A DNA stretch of 33,357 nucleotides from positions 1-33,357 of the forward strand of contig JAUMUE010000020.1 of assembly GCA_030530845.1 (NCBI GenBank), given 5' to 3'. Below are positions 22,659 to 32,567 of the stretch, piece by piece (positions within the stretch are counted from its first letter, which is position 1; every line of letters begins with the position of its first letter). Below the pieces are notes generated by a model. That model was given only the letters and a program-made list of their open reading frames with translations, was not told the origin of the DNA and searched no databases. Source of the stretch: Limosilactobacillus sp. GTDB taxonomy: Bacteria; Bacillota; Bacilli; Lactobacillales; Lactobacillaceae. The position numbers and the translations under genes were made by a program.

Positions 22659-23492
22659 CTAGTCCTCCACTAATGGTTGGCAGTGAGGACAGAATGTGGT
22701 TCCCCGCTGTGCAACCTTGATCTTGACCATTTCTGCGCCACAGCGTGAACACTTTTCGCCATCATGGCCATATGCGTGCAGCATGTTTTGAAAAGCACCC
22801 GCATCCCCCATCGCGTTGGCAAAACTGTGGACAGTCGTACCCTTGTACTTAATCGCGGTCGCCAGTTCCTTGATGATGTTGTCATGGAGTACTTGCGCCT
22901 GTTCGTCCGTGATGGTGTTGGCAGGTTGCTCAGGGTTGATTTTACTCATCCAAAGCACTTCATCGACGTAGATGTTACCAAGTCCCGCAACGTGTTGTTG
23001 GCTCAGCAGGAATGGTTTGATCTTCCCACGACTCTTCTTCAGTTCATCCTTGAAAAAGTCGATCTTGAAGTCTTTTTCGGTAGGTTCGGGGCCAATCGTC
23101 TTGAGTCCGGCGACGTTCATTTCATCCCCGGTCTTAACCAGCGTCATCCGTCCGAACTTCCGGGTGTCGTTGTAGCACAGCTCGCTGCCATCCGTGAACT
23201 GGAAGACGACGTGGGTATGCTTATCGAGTTCATCCCCGATTTGCTGGTTGAAGTACTTCCCCTCCATCCGCAAGTGGGAAATCATCGTCAGGTTGTTGGA
23301 GAAGCGGAAGAGCAGGTACTTACCACGGCGATTGATGTCGTCGATGGTTTGGCCGATCAAGTCTTGCTTGAATTCTTCCACGTCGTTTGTGATTGTCTTG
23401 CCGTAATAAACGTCAATGTTGTTGATCTTCTTGCCCTTGGCGATCTTGATTAAACCGCGGCGGACAGTTTCAACTTCTGGTAATTCTGGCAT
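22659..23492 (-). CDS. mutM: Formamidopyrimidine-DNA glycosylase (Fpg)
   Basis: Removes oxidised purines such as 8-oxoguanine and nicks the site. The 277-residue protein starts MPELPEVETV, with catalytic Pro1 after Met removal and Glu2, has the helix-two-turn-helix segment AGLGNIYVDEVLW and a C-terminal zinc finger CSRC...CPHC. Spaced 15 bases from polA, its repair partner. Confidence 0.97.
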   Translation of the reverse strand: MPELPEVETVRRGLIKIAKGKKINNIDVYYGKTITNDVEEFKQDLIGQTIDDINRRGKYLLFRFSNNLTMISHLRMEGKYFNQQIGDELDKHTHVVFQFTDGSELCYNDTRKFGRMTLVKTGDEMNVAGLKTIGPEPTEKDFKIDFFKDELKKSRGKIKPFLLSQQHVAGLGNIYVDEVLWMSKINPEQPANTITDEQAQVLHDNIIKELATAIKYKGTTVHSFANAMGDAGAFQNMLHAYGHDGEKCSRCGAEMVKIKVAQRGTTFCPHCQPLVED

Positions 23493-23507
23493 AAGAAAAC
23501 CCCTTTT

Positions 23508-26168
23508 CTATTTCAGGTCGTACCAAGTATCGCCGACTTTGCTCTCAACCTTGAGTGGCACATTGAGGTCAACAGCGGAGTCCATAACACTTGGCACAAG
23601 TTCTTGTAGTACTGGAATTTCTTCTTCGGGTGCTTCAAACACCAATTCATCGTGAATCTGAAGCAACATCTTTGCCTTAAGCCCACGTTCCTTAAGCGCA
23701 TCTTGCATCTTGATCATCGCGATCTTGATAATGTCAGCGGCACTACCCTGGATTGGGGTGTTCATGGCTGTCCGTTCAGCGAATGACCGCAAGTTGAAAC
23801 GCTTGGAATTGATGTCAGGCAAGTAACGGCGACGGTGGGTGATCGTCTCAACGTAGCCATTGTCCCGCGCTGATTGGATCGTGTCGTCAATGTATTTTTT
23901 CACACCAGGGAATTCCTTGAAGTAGTTTTCGATGAATTCGTGGGCTTGCTTCCGGGTCACGTTAATCCGTGAAGCCAAACCGAAGTCGCTGATACCGTAG
24001 ACGATTCCGAAGTTGACCGCCTTAGCACGACGACGCATATTCTTATCGATTTCCGCGTCTTCAGGCAGGTGGAAAATCCGGCGTGCGGTGGCAGCGTGAA
24101 TATCTTCACCGTTCTTGAAGTCGTTGATCAGGTTTTCATCCCCGGTAATGTGAGCGAGGACGCGCAACTCCACTTGTGAGTAGTCAGAGGAGAAAATCTT
24201 CCAACCCTCGTGACTTGGTGTGAAGGCCTTTCTAATCATCCGACCTTCTTCTAAGCGAACCGGGATGTTTTGCAGGTTTGGTTCAACGGAAGAGAGCCGT
24301 CCCGTTTGCGTCAGGGTTTGCAGGTAACGGGTATGGATCTTGTGGTCTTCGGGGTAAATTTCCTTGAGAAGTCCCGTGACATAAGTGGACAGGAGCTTGG
24401 AAATTTGCCGGTATTCAAGGATGTAACTAACGATTGGCGCCTCGGCAGCCAGTTGTTCTAACACGTCAACTGCTGTGGAGAAACCAGTCTTAGTCTTCTT
24501 CACCACGCGGAGTCCCATCTTGACGAAGAGGATTTCACCAAGTTGCTTTGGTGAGTTGATGTTAAATTCTTCGCCGGCTTCGTTGTAGATTTGTTGTTCC
24601 AGGTCAGCCAGGCGTTCTTGCATCTTACTGCCCATTTCCTTCAAGGTCTGGTCGTTGACGTGGACACCGGCGATTTCCATCTTGGCAAGCACACGGGCCA
24701 GTGGCATTTCGATCTCGTCGTACAGTGGCATCTGCTTGTTATCGTCCAGTTGCTTGTAGAGCTTGTCCTTCAGTTCGCTGATTGCACGGGCCTTTTGCGC
24801 AATGTGGTTGAAGAAGACCTTGTCGTCAGCTGGGATTGCTCGCTTGGCACCCTTACCGTAGACTTCCGTGTCACTTTGCAGGCTGTAGTAGTCGTATTCG
24901 TGGGCCAGGGTCCCCAGGTCACTGGTTGGATCCATCGTGTTGAGCAGGTAGGCAGCCATTTGTGGGTCAAAGTCGACATTGTTTAATTCGATACCGAGCC
25001 GGTGCAAGGCCACGGTCTGCGCTTTGACATCGTAGACATTTTTGGAAATTTGGTCGGACTCAAGTAGCGCCTTTAATTCGTCACGCTTCAGCAATTCAAC
25101 ATCACGGCTCACGAACCACTTATCACCTTGGCCGAGCGCAAATCCGGCCAGCGTAGAACGGTGGTAGTTTGGCAGTTCGATTTCCAGGAAGAAGGAAATG
25201 TTGCCGGACAGGTGCTTCACTTGGTCGAGATTGTCGGCGTTTAATTCAGTGTATTCGATTGGCTTGGCGGCTTCGATATCGTCACCTAATGGCAGAACGT
25301 TCATCTTGGCTAAGAAGGACTTGAAGCCCATTTCTTGGTAGAACTTAGCCAGGTCTTCGGTTTGTTCACCCTTGAATTGGATGTCATCAAGCCCAATTGC
25401 CAACGGAGCGTCACGCAGAATTGTCGCAAGGGTCTTACATTGTCGTGCGACTTCTTCGTCTTCAATCAGGTGTTCCTTCATCTTGCTGGCCTTGAGTTCG
25501 TCAATATTGTCGTAGAGGTTTTCGACTGAGCCAAATTGCTTAACCAGCTTAATGGCGGTCTTCTCCCCGACCTTCGTGACACCTGGGTAATTATCAGATG
25601 TATCACCCATTAAGGCCTTCATATCAATAATTTGCGTTGGTGTAATTCCGAGCTTTTCTTCCACGTGTGCAGGAGTGTAGTGTTCAATTTCAGTGACACC
25701 CTTCTTGGTAACCGCAACGGTGGTGTGTTCGCTCGCTAACTGGGTCAAATCCCGGTCACCGGTAACGATCAGGGTCTTGTAGCCGTTTTCGTCCCCCTGC
25801 TTGGCCAAGGTACCGATGATGTCATCGGCTTCGTAGTCCTTCAAATCGTACGTGTGGAGTCCGCATGCTTCGATCATCTTGCGGACGTATGGGAATTGTT
25901 CGCTCAGTTCTCCCGGCGTCTTGTCACGGCCACCCTTGTAATCGTCATACATTTTAGTACGGAAAGTAGTCTTTCCTGCATCAAATGCGACTAAAGCAGC
26001 GTCGGGGTGGTAACTATCGAGGACGTGGTCGAGCATCAACTTGAAGCCGTAGATGGCCGCAGTGTGAAGTCCGTCCTTATTTACAAATCGCTCCATTTGG
26101 TTGTGCATTGCGAAAAACGCACGGAAGAGGATGCTGTTGCCGTCAATTAAAAGTAATTGCTTTGTCAT
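23508..26168 (-). CDS. polA: DNA polymerase I
   Basis: Gap-filling and primer-removing polymerase. The 886-residue protein has a 5'-3' exonuclease domain (about 1-290, DGNSILFRAFFA, DYEADDIIGTLA, GDRDLTQL, GDTSDNYPGV), a degenerate 3'-5' exonuclease region (FFLEIEL in place of FDTET, so proofreading residues are missing, as in other Firmicutes Pol I), and the polymerase domain with motif A DYSQVELRV, motif B RRRAKAVNFGIVYG and motif C QIHDELVFEAP. ATG 26168 behind AAGGAG; TACAAT about 40 bases upstream may be a -10. Heads the polA-mutM-coaE-nrdR-dnaB-dnaI cluster. Confidence 0.98.
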   Translation of the reverse strand: MTKQLLLIDGNSILFRAFFAMHNQMERFVNKDGLHTAAIYGFKLMLDHVLDSYHPDAALVAFDAGKTTFRTKMYDDYKGGRDKTPGELSEQFPYVRKMIEACGLHTYDLKDYEADDIIGTLAKQGDENGYKTLIVTGDRDLTQLASEHTTVAVTKKGVTEIEHYTPAHVEEKLGITPTQIIDMKALMGDTSDNYPGVTKVGEKTAIKLVKQFGSVENLYDNIDELKASKMKEHLIEDEEVARQCKTLATILRDAPLAIGLDDIQFKGEQTEDLAKFYQEMGFKSFLAKMNVLPLGDDIEAAKPIEYTELNADNLDQVKHLSGNISFFLEIELPNYHRSTLAGFALGQGDKWFVSRDVELLKRDELKALLESDQISKNVYDVKAQTVALHRLGIELNNVDFDPQMAAYLLNTMDPTSDLGTLAHEYDYYSLQSDTEVYGKGAKRAIPADDKVFFNHIAQKARAISELKDKLYKQLDDNKQMPLYDEIEMPLARVLAKMEIAGVHVNDQTLKEMGSKMQERLADLEQQIYNEAGEEFNINSPKQLGEILFVKMGLRVVKKTKTGFSTAVDVLEQLAAEAPIVSYILEYRQISKLLSTYVTGLLKEIYPEDHKIHTRYLQTLTQTGRLSSVEPNLQNIPVRLEEGRMIRKAFTPSHEGWKIFSSDYSQVELRVLAHITGDENLINDFKNGEDIHAATARRIFHLPEDAEIDKNMRRRAKAVNFGIVYGISDFGLASRINVTRKQAHEFIENYFKEFPGVKKYIDDTIQSARDNGYVETITHRRRYLPDINSKRFNLRSFAERTAMNTPIQGSAADIIKIAMIKMQDALKERGLKAKMLLQIHDELVFEAPEEEIPVLQELVPSVMDSAVDLNVPLKVESKVGDTWYDLK

Positions 26169-26257
26169 TAAAATCGCTCCTTATATTGCTGTTAATAATT
26201 GTACCAAAGATTAGGAAGCACTGTTAGCCACTCGCACCGCAAATTGAAAAAATGAAA

Positions 26258-26288
26258 CAAAAAAAGAGACTGAATCGATCAGTCTCTT
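26258..26288 (-). terminator. Terminator after the Bax-inhibitor-1 gene
   Basis: A perfect 10-bp stem AAGAGACTGA/TCAGTCTCTT with a 5-base loop and a run of seven T residues, just after the stop at 26294. Confidence 0.92.
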
Positions 26289-26293
26289 GATAC

Positions 26294-27001
26294 CTAGTCG
26301 CGGTCGTTCATCCCAAAGATTTGGAGCAGTGAGATGAAGAGGTTAACAAAGTCGAGGTACAAGGTCAATGCACCGACGATTGCTAAGCCCATCACTGAGT
26401 TTTCGGTATTGTAGTTGATGTAAATTTGCTTCATCTTTTGAGCATCCCATGCAGTCAAGACCACGAAGATGATAACTGCGATGTATGAAAAGATGTAAGT
26501 GATTGCGGGACTCTTCAAGAACATGTTGATGATTGATGCGATGAAGAGTGCAACCAGTGCAGCTAAGGCGTGTGAACCGAATCTGCTGAGGTCACGCTTT
26601 GTCACAGTACCGTAAATTGACATTGTGGCAAAGACAGCAGCGGATGATACGAAGGCTGCCGTGATGTTTGATGCTGTGTAAGCACCGGCAATCAGGGAGA
26701 ATTCGACCCCATAGATGATTGCCACCACCATCAGCATGATAAATCCACCAACTGGGTTACGAGTAGCGCTGAAGCTAATCCCCATCGTCAATACGATTGG
26801 TAAAAGCAAGATCAGCCATACCATCCCCGCGTGTTGTTGGAAGTATCCGAGCACTTGGGTCGCAAAGACGTTGAGTGTAAGCCAGGAGCTCACTGCGGAA
26901 ACTAAGACGGCTAAGGTCATAGTACCGTACATCTTGGATAAGAAACTATTGAGCCCAGCTTGGTCGGTAACCACGCGCCGAGTTCCATTAAAATTATCCA
27001 T
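26294..27001 (-). CDS. Bax inhibitor-1/YccA family membrane protein
   Basis: BI-1 family proteins are seven-helix membrane proteins, some acting as pH-dependent calcium leak channels; the bacterial role is unclear. The 235-residue product has a short cytoplasmic N terminus, FLSKMYGTMTLAVLVSA as first helix, about seven hydrophobic segments, and the typical final LTLYLDFVNLFISLLQIFG before a short DRD tail. RBS AGGAGG. It follows murC by 68 bases and ends at a strong terminator. Confidence 0.9.
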   Translation of the reverse strand: MDNFNGTRRVVTDQAGLNSFLSKMYGTMTLAVLVSAVSSWLTLNVFATQVLGYFQQHAGMVWLILLLPIVLTMGISFSATRNPVGGFIMLMVVAIIYGVEFSLIAGAYTASNITAAFVSSAAVFATMSIYGTVTKRDLSRFGSHALAALVALFIASIINMFLKSPAITYIFSYIAVIIFVVLTAWDAQKMKQIYINYNTENSVMGLAIVGALTLYLDFVNLFISLLQIFGMNDRD

Positions 27002-27069
27002 TTCAAATTCCTCCTAAAAGTTATTCATAATAAATTATCACATTTTGTTGGATTTGAATATCGATATGC

Positions 27070-28377
27070 TTACTTATTAACCAATTCTTTGAACTTTTCT
27101 TCGTATTCTTCAATATCACCGGCGCCCATGAAGATCAGTACGGCGTCGTGGTATTGTTGCAACTTAGAAAGTGAGTCCATGTCGATGCCTTCACTACCTG
27201 GGATCTTGGCTTCGAGGTCTTCGCTGGAAACGGCACCGGATTGTTCACGGATGGAAGCAAAGATTGGTGTCACAAAGACCTTGTCAGCACGACTGAGGCT
27301 TTCAGCGAATCCGTCAATGTAGGCAGCCAGACGTGAATAAGTGTGGGGTTGGAAAACTGCCACGATTTGCTTGTCTGGGTACTTTTGGCGGGCAGCGTCG
27401 ATCGTTGCCTTGATTTCACTTGGGTGGTGAGCGTAGTCGTCGATCAACTTGTTGTCAGCGACATCAGTTTCACTGAACCGGCGCTTAACACCGTAGAAGT
27501 TTGCGAGTTCCTTCTTGATTTCGTCCATGTCGACCTTTTCCATGTAGGCAACAGCGAGGACGGCCAAGCTATTTAAGACACTGTGTTCACCGTACAAGTG
27601 GATGGTGAAGGTACCGAGCTTTTCATCGCGGAAGTAGGCATCGTAAGTAGAGCCTTCTGGAGTCCGTTGAATATTTTCAGCACGGAAGTCATCATCCTTG
27701 CCAGTACCGTAGTAGTAAACGGGTACGTCAACATCGAGCTTGCGCAAGTTGGCATCGTCACCCCAGGCAAAGATGGCCTTCTTAACTTGGCGACCGTACG
27801 TTTCAAATGATCCCCGTACGTCATCAATGTCCTTGAAGTAGTCTGGGTGGTCAAAGTCGATGTTAGTCATGATGGCATAATCTGGGTGGTATGCGAGGAA
27901 GTGATCGCGGTATTCGTCAGCTTCAAAGACGAAGAAACGGTCATTTTCGTTACCCTTACCGACACCGTCACCGATCAAAAAGCTGGTAGGTTCAACGGCA
28001 GCTAATACGTGTGACAGCAAGGCAGTCGTAGAGGTCTTACCGTGTGCACCGGCGATACCAATGCTGGTGTGTGATTGTACCTCGTGTTCAACTGCTTCTG
28101 GGTAAGTCATCACGGTCAAGCCGAGTTCCTTAGCCTTTTGTACTTCGGGGTGGTCTTCAGGGAAGGCATTACCCTTGATTACAGTCATGCCTGGCTTTAA
28201 GTTAGCGGGGTCAAATGATAAAATCTCAATCCCGGCGTCCAGGAGTGGTCCTTGAGTGAACGTTTCCTTGTCAATATCTGAACCTAAGACCGTGTTGCCT
28301 TGGTCATGCAATACCATCGCAAGGGCAGCCATCCCGGTCCCCTTGATACCAATGAAATAATATGTGTTTGTACCCAT
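27070..28377 (-). CDS. murC: UDP-N-acetylmuramate--L-alanine ligase
   Basis: Adds the first amino acid of the peptidoglycan stem peptide. The 435-residue protein has the N-terminal Rossmann motif [13 protein letters not shown], the ATP-binding GAHGKTSTT (110-118), EADEYRDHF (metal/ATP), a [10 protein letters not shown] motif, and a C-terminal Mur ligase domain ([13 protein letters not shown]). RBS AAAGGA lies upstream of ATG 28377; it follows ytpR by 27 bases, a pairing common in lactobacilli. Confidence 0.97.
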   Translation of the reverse strand: MGTNTYYFIGIKGTGMAALAMVLHDQGNTVLGSDIDKETFTQGPLLDAGIEILSFDPANLKPGMTVIKGNAFPEDHPEVQKAKELGLTVMTYPEAVEHEVQSHTSIGIAGAHGKTSTTALLSHVLAAVEPTSFLIGDGVGKGNENDRFFVFEADEYRDHFLAYHPDYAIMTNIDFDHPDYFKDIDDVRGSFETYGRQVKKAIFAWGDDANLRKLDVDVPVYYYGTGKDDDFRAENIQRTPEGSTYDAYFRDEKLGTFTIHLYGEHSVLNSLAVLAVAYMEKVDMDEIKKELANFYGVKRRFSETDVADNKLIDDYAHHPSEIKATIDAARQKYPDKQIVAVFQPHTYSRLAAYIDGFAESLSRADKVFVTPIFASIREQSGAVSSEDLEAKIPGSEGIDMDSLSKLQQYHDAVLIFMGAGDIEEYEEKFKELVNK

Positions 28378-28404
28378 TCTCTCGTGTCCTTTCGCAACTA
28401 TGAC

Positions 28405-29052
28405 TTATTTTGCAGGGAAGAAAGTGTCAGCCTTTTCAAAATCAACGGCTTCACCGACTTCTTGCCAGTCGTCTGGAATGATCCAGAGCCCCTTCTTGTC
28501 TGGAGCGTTCTTCATACGTAATTCACGGAAACCACAAAGCATTCCGTCACTTTCTACGTCCATCAATGCACCTGGCCAGATGATCTTACCACTTGGCATC
28601 ATGGCACCTGGGCGCGCAACTACGGCCTTGACTCCTTGTTCCAGGTTTGGTGAACTGCATACGATTTGGACAGTTTGGTCGTCACTGATCCGCGTCTTAG
28701 TGACCTTCAAGTGTTCTGAGTGTGGGTGTTCAGTGATTTCTTCAACGTAACCCACAACAAACTTAGGATCGTGGTCAGCTACCAGCTTGTCGTCAAATCC
28801 GGCAGCAGCGATCTTGTCGTTCAAGGTAGCCACTTGTTCATCAGTCAAGAATACTTGACCCTTTTGACCCTTCAAGTCAGGTAAAAGTGAACTAGCTTCC
28901 ATAAAGTTGTAGCCAAGCAATTGGTGATCCTTGGCAGTGGTGATTTGCGTAACGCCACCAGCAACCTTCACCTCTTGTTCACCAGCGTCCGGTGCGGTGA
29001 TGGTTACTAAAATGTCACCCATTTCTTCAGGGTTATAACTCGCAATTAACAT
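28405..29052 (-). CDS. ytpR: YtpR-family tRNA-binding domain protein
   Basis: The 215-residue protein has an N-terminal DUF4479-like domain (about 1-95) and a C-terminal EMAP/tRNA-binding OB fold (about 96-205) similar to that in PheT (VVGYVEEITEHPHSEHLKV, QIVCSSPNLEQG, SDGMLCGFRELRM). Such stand-alone domains are presumed to bind tRNA, but the job of YtpR is not established. Upstream of murC and likely cotranscribed. Confidence 0.92.
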   Translation of the reverse strand: MLIASYNPEEMGDILVTITAPDAGEQEVKVAGGVTQITTAKDHQLLGYNFMEASSLLPDLKGQKGQVFLTDEQVATLNDKIAAAGFDDKLVADHDPKFVVGYVEEITEHPHSEHLKVTKTRISDDQTVQIVCSSPNLEQGVKAVVARPGAMMPSGKIIWPGALMDVESDGMLCGFRELRMKNAPDKKGLWIIPDDWQEVGEAVDFEKADTFFPAK

Positions 29053-29083
29053 CGAATGTTCCTTTCTGATTCAGATTGATTGC

Positions 29084-29115
29084 CAAAATAAAAGGGAGCT
29101 GTCAAAAACTCCCCA
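29084..29115 (-). terminator. Possible terminator after the thioredoxin-like gene
   Basis: GGGAG/CTCCC hairpin followed by TTTTATTTT. The 5-bp stem is short, so some read-through into ytpR is likely. Confidence 0.5.
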
Positions 29116-29149
29116 AAATAGAGCGAGGCAATCGTCATACTCTACTATT

Positions 29150-29470
29150 TTACTTCAATTTGCGCAAAAAATCTTCCACTTGTTCCTTAGTTTTCCGATC
29201 TTTGTTAACTAAACGGCCAATTTCCTTGCCACCATCGTATGCGACAAAACTTGGAATCCCAAAGATATTCAGTTCTGCGGCCAGGTCAATGTTTTCGTCA
29301 CGGTCAACTAAATAAAATTGGTAATCAGAAAAATCTTGTTCAATTTCAGGCATTGCAGGCTTGATGAACCGGCAGTCTGGGCACCAATCAGCGGTGAAGA
29401 ACAGGACTACCTTGCCATCACCAATCTTTTCAATTAACTGATCGTCCTTAATTACAGGTAATTTTTCCAT
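29150..29470 (-). CDS. Thioredoxin-family protein
   Basis: A 106-residue thioredoxin-fold protein with the active-site motif WCPDC (Cys30, Cys33) after FFTAD and a cis-Pro in FGIPSFVAY. CPDC differs from the CGPC of housekeeping thioredoxin, so it is a thioredoxin-like protein of unknown partners rather than trxA. ATG 29470 follows GAGGAGG with 8 bases; an upstream ATG eight codons earlier would put that site inside the coding region. Precedes ytpR-murC on the same strand. Confidence 0.9.
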   Translation of the reverse strand: MEKLPVIKDDQLIEKIGDGKVVLFFTADWCPDCRFIKPAMPEIEQDFSDYQFYLVDRDENIDLAAELNIFGIPSFVAYDGGKEIGRLVNKDRKTKEQVEDFLRKLK

Positions 29471-29548
29471 GGAACATTCCTCCTCGTTATTCATATTTTC
29501 ACTATATCACACCGCCCCAAATAATACCCCAAATATGCAATTCTTGGA

Positions 29549-29577
29549 TTGACCGGGCAAAAATGATAGTATATAAA
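29549..29577 (+). promoter_or_regulatory. Promoter of the small PepSY-like gene
   Basis: TTGACC (29549-29554), a 17-base spacer and TATAAA (29572-29577), 26 bases upstream of the ATG. Confidence 0.75.
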
Positions 29578-29603
29578 CAATATCGAAAAAAGGAAGTTTT
29601 CAA

Positions 29604-29942
29604 ATGAGCGACTCAAACAACACAATCAATCCCTGGGTATTACCAATCACCCTCGGCGCATCCGGTTTAGCTGGATTCTGGGCGGGCAAGCTGATCGGCA
29701 AGCGCCCCTTCTCAGCTGGTCGTGCATTGAAGATGATCCGGGAAAAATTCTCTAAGGAAGGCACCATCACCGGTAGTTGGATTGACCACCACGCCGTACC
29801 ATTCCAACGCTACGCCATTAAGTCCAGTGCGTACCAAGGTGGTTTGACCCGCTTGGAAGATGGTAAGCCAGTTAATTACGAATTCAAAGTCGACGCATAC
29901 ACCGGCACACTGCTGGAAATGGAGCGTTTAGATAACGACTAA
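29604..29942 (+). CDS. Small membrane-anchored PepSY-like protein
   Basis: The 112-residue product has one N-terminal membrane helix (about 12-31, LPITLGASGLAGFWAGKLIG) and then a soluble domain. Its end, VNYEFKVDAYTGTLLEMERL, resembles the closing strands of PepSY domains, which are thought to modulate peptidases at the cell surface. Function is unknown. It has its own promoter, an AAGGAAG ribosome binding site, and a terminator right after the stop, so it is a single-gene unit convergent with trmB. Confidence 0.8.
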   Translation: MSDSNNTINPWVLPITLGASGLAGFWAGKLIGKRPFSAGRALKMIREKFSKEGTITGSWIDHHAVPFQRYAIKSSAYQGGLTRLEDGKPVNYEFKVDAYTGTLLEMERLDND

Positions 29943-29946
29943 TATT

Positions 29947-29980
29947 AAAGGGAGCTTGAGAAATTTCTCAAACTCCCTTT
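29947..29980. terminator. Bidirectional terminator between PepSY-like gene and trmB
   Basis: AAAGGGAG and CTCCCTTT flank the self-complementary TTGAGAAATTTCTCAA (one C-A mismatch), with A and T runs at the ends serving both convergent genes. Confidence 0.88.
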
Positions 29981-29984
29981 TACT

Positions 29985-30626
29985 TTACTCAAAATGAGCG
30001 GATAACTTGTAGATTGGTTGACCCTTGGCAGCAAACTTTTGCTCGTATTCAGTTTCCACATTGTGTTCGTTTTCATCACTATTGTGGAGGTCGAGCCAAA
30101 CACCGTTGAAGTGCATGCCGTAGTTGTTCATGCTTTGGAGTGAGAATTCAAAGAAGCCCATGTTATCGGTCTTCAATTCAATTCCACCCTTGTCCTTCAA
30201 GATTTCTTGGTAGCCAGCTAAGAAGGTCTTGTAAGTCAGACGACGCTTAGCATGACGTGACTTTGGCCATGGATCGGAGAAGTTGAGGTACATTTGATCA
30301 ACTTCATGTGGTTCAAAGTAATTGGTGATGTCAGATCCATCCCCGCAGATCAGTTGCAGGTTCGGCAGATCTTCTTCCAGTGACTTCTTCAAGGCAATCG
30401 CAGCCACGGTCCGTTGAATTTCCAGACCGATGAAATTGATGTCAGGGTGCGCCTTGGCCATGCCGATGATGAATTGTCCCTTCCCCATTCCGACTTCGAG
30501 GTGGAGTGGTTGTGGCTTTTCAAAACGGTCTTGCCACTTGCCCTTGATTTCTTCGGCATTAGTGACGATTGCTTCTGGGTGTTGTTCGATCAGTGGATCA
30601 GCCCATTTTTTGTGTTTTACACGCAT
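29985..30626 (-). CDS. trmB: tRNA (guanine-N7-)-methyltransferase
   Basis: Makes m7G46 in tRNA using SAM. The 213-residue protein has the SAM-binding [11 protein letters not shown] (43-53), FIGLEIQ, and the family signature [15 protein letters not shown]. Full length; starts 2 bases after the ecsB stop, so it is translated from the ecsA-ecsB transcript. Confidence 0.97.
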   Translation of the reverse strand: MRVKHKKWADPLIEQHPEAIVTNAEEIKGKWQDRFEKPQPLHLEVGMGKGQFIIGMAKAHPDINFIGLEIQRTVAAIALKKSLEEDLPNLQLICGDGSDITNYFEPHEVDQMYLNFSDPWPKSRHAKRRLTYKTFLAGYQEILKDKGGIELKTDNMGFFEFSLQSMNNYGMHFNGVWLDLHNSDENEHNVETEYEQKFAAKGQPIYKLSAHFE

Positions 30627-30628
30627 AG

Positions 30629-31837
30629 TTAAAATTCCTCGCTTAGTTTTTTCATTCTGATTTTAAAATAAAAGTGGGTTAAGAATGCTACTTCCACGGC
30701 GCCGAGCACCAGGTTGATAAGCATGCGACGCCAGTCTAGGTCATATCCGACACTGGCGATGGTAATCAGCAGTGCTTCCACGATGGTTACTCTGGTGAGC
30801 AATCCTTGGAAATCGCTGATTCGTTGACGGAAAGCAACGGGGTACAGGTGTGTGAAGACGTTGCTGTCGTACTGGTCGTACAGTGGCATCATCTGCGTGG
30901 AGATCAGGTAGATCAAAAGCAGTGACAGCGCGGTGTTGAGCCATTGGACTGGTACCAAGAAGGCCAGCACCATCGCTACCAGGGTTAATCTGATCACGAT
31001 TCCGCTGATGTCGGTGTTGCGGATAAAACCACGTGCGTACAGGTAGGACCAGGGATGTGAGTCGTTCGACAAGAACTTGATCAAGCCCGTTGCCCACCGC
31101 CGACGTTTCACGTTACCCTGAACGCTTGGAACGTCGGTGAAGAGGTTAAAGAAACGGTAGACTGAATACATCCGGTCCTCTTCCATCTTCACAGCGGCCT
31201 TCCAGTCGATCATCAAGTTGCGGTAGTATGCTCGCATTGCAACGTCTAAGATGAGCGCCACAACGAGGCCTGCCAATGGATTCAGTAGCCAGGTTACGAC
31301 CGCCACAACTCCCGGGTTCGCCCAGTATTCCAAGCGTGAACGCCGGTGTTGCTTTGACCACTTCATGGCAATTGACTTCCGGGCCGTAAACAACCAGTCG
31401 TCCTTGGCCACCATGGCAGCTAGGAAGATGGCTGCAATTTCTGCCGATGATAATTTCATCGTCGCCAGCGCAAACGGCATCGCGATGCAAGTACCGGCGA
31501 TCGTGATGATTTCACCCATCAAGAGACTGTATCGGTACGCACGCTTGAGGTAGGCATCGATCGTTTCCACTTGTGGCAGCAAGAAGACAGGGTCCGGGCG
31601 CTTGACCAGGGTTGCTAACCGGCCGACTTGGGCAAGCAGGACGAACCAGATCGCCAGCAGCCAGCGTGACCACCAGAGATTAGGTCCGAGGCTTGGCAAC
31701 CATTCTGAATAGCCGTACGCCAAGGCACCAAATAAGAAGAAGAGCGCAATGACGAAGTGGTCGTTGAAAACCAGGCGCCAGTACTTGAGCAGCATCATAA
31801 ATTGCCGTTGCCGGCGTGTTGCGTATAACTTATTCAT
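30629..31837 (-). CDS. ecsB: ABC transporter permease EcsB
   Basis: Membrane partner of EcsA; in bacilli loss of the Ecs transporter affects protein secretion, intramembrane proteolysis and competence, though its substrate is unsettled. The 402-residue protein matches the family length and has about nine hydrophobic segments, beginning [20 protein letters not shown]. The ATG at 31837 overlaps the ecsA stop by 8 bases and has AAGGG 9 bases upstream; an ATG three codons earlier is possible. Confidence 0.93.
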   Translation of the reverse strand: MNKLYATRRQRQFMMLLKYWRLVFNDHFVIALFFLFGALAYGYSEWLPSLGPNLWWSRWLLAIWFVLLAQVGRLATLVKRPDPVFLLPQVETIDAYLKRAYRYSLLMGEIITIAGTCIAMPFALATMKLSSAEIAAIFLAAMVAKDDWLFTARKSIAMKWSKQHRRSRLEYWANPGVVAVVTWLLNPLAGLVVALILDVAMRAYYRNLMIDWKAAVKMEEDRMYSVYRFFNLFTDVPSVQGNVKRRRWATGLIKFLSNDSHPWSYLYARGFIRNTDISGIVIRLTLVAMVLAFLVPVQWLNTALSLLLIYLISTQMMPLYDQYDSNVFTHLYPVAFRQRISDFQGLLTRVTIVEALLITIASVGYDLDWRRMLINLVLGAVEVAFLTHFYFKIRMKKLSEEF

Positions 31838-32567
31838 GCTGATCATCCCTTGCCAGTCCGAGGTAAATCTCGTCCAGAGTCTCATCTGGGCGCTCGGCTT
31901 GTTGTCTTAATTCGTCCAGGGTCCCATGTGCGCGAACTTGGCCATTTGCCAAGAGCACGAAACGATCACAGTAGCGTTGGGCTGTATCGAGGACGTGAGT
32001 GGACATCAGGACAGCCACACCAGCCTTTTTCTTTTCCTCAATCAAATTCAACAGGTCGTGAACGGCGAGCGGATCGAGGCCGTAGAAAGGTTCGTCGACG
32101 ATCAAGAGCTTTGCCTCCGTCATAAAGGCACAACAGATCATCACCTTTTGCTTCATCCCCTTAGAAAAGTTGGCTGGGAACCAGTCGAGCTTGTTGTCTA
32201 AGCGGAATGTCTTTAAGAGCTTGTTGGCACGTTGCCAGGCCGCATCGTGATCGAGTTGGTAGGCGTTAATCGTCAATTCCAGGTGTTCGCGCAAAGTCAA
32301 TTCATCGTATAAAATTGGCGTTTCGGGAACATAGGCGATTTGTTTTTTGTATTCGTTAGGGTTGGATTGCAGAGTCAGGCCGTTGATCGCAATTTGACCA
32401 GAAAACGGCGCAAGCAATCCAATGATATGGTTGATCGTGGTGGACTTCCCGGCACCGTTGAGACCAATCAGTCCCACAAGTTCGCCTGCTTGTACGTCCA
32501 GGTTAACTTTTTTGAGCACCGGAATTGAAGAATAACCACCAATCAGATCTTTTACTTCAAGTACCAA
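31830..32567 (-). CDS. ecsA: ABC transporter ATP-binding protein EcsA
   Basis: ATPase of the Ecs exporter. The 245-residue protein has Walker A GLNGAGKST (35-43), a Q-loop in IAYVPETP (lacking the usual Gln), signature NFSKGMKQK, Walker B LLIVDEP, and the switch His in LMSTHVLD. The start is a TTG at 32567 behind GGAGGG with 7 bases of spacing; no better ATG lies nearby. Divergent from hit, as in B. subtilis; TATAAT at 32611-32606 is a likely -10. Confidence 0.95.
   Translation of the reverse strand: MVLEVKDLIGGYSSIPVLKKVNLDVQAGELVGLIGLNGAGKSTTINHIIGLLAPFSGQIAINGLTLQSNPNEYKKQIAYVPETPILYDELTLREHLELTINAYQLDHDAAWQRANKLLKTFRLDNKLDWFPANFSKGMKQKVMICCAFMTEAKLLIVDEPFYGLDPLAVHDLLNLIEEKKKAGVAVLMSTHVLDTAQRYCDRFVLLANGQVRAHGTLDELRQQAERPDETLDEIYLGLARDDQHE

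Noticed and set aside
22764-23453. 229-codon open frame on the + strand opposite mutM
   Set aside because: Fully antisense to a clear mutM with all catalytic motifs; no good ribosome binding site and a composition expected from the reverse complement of a coding gene.
23508-26168. Loss of 3'-5' exonuclease residues in PolA as a novelty
   Set aside because: Degenerate proofreading domains are normal for Pol I of bacilli and lactobacilli.
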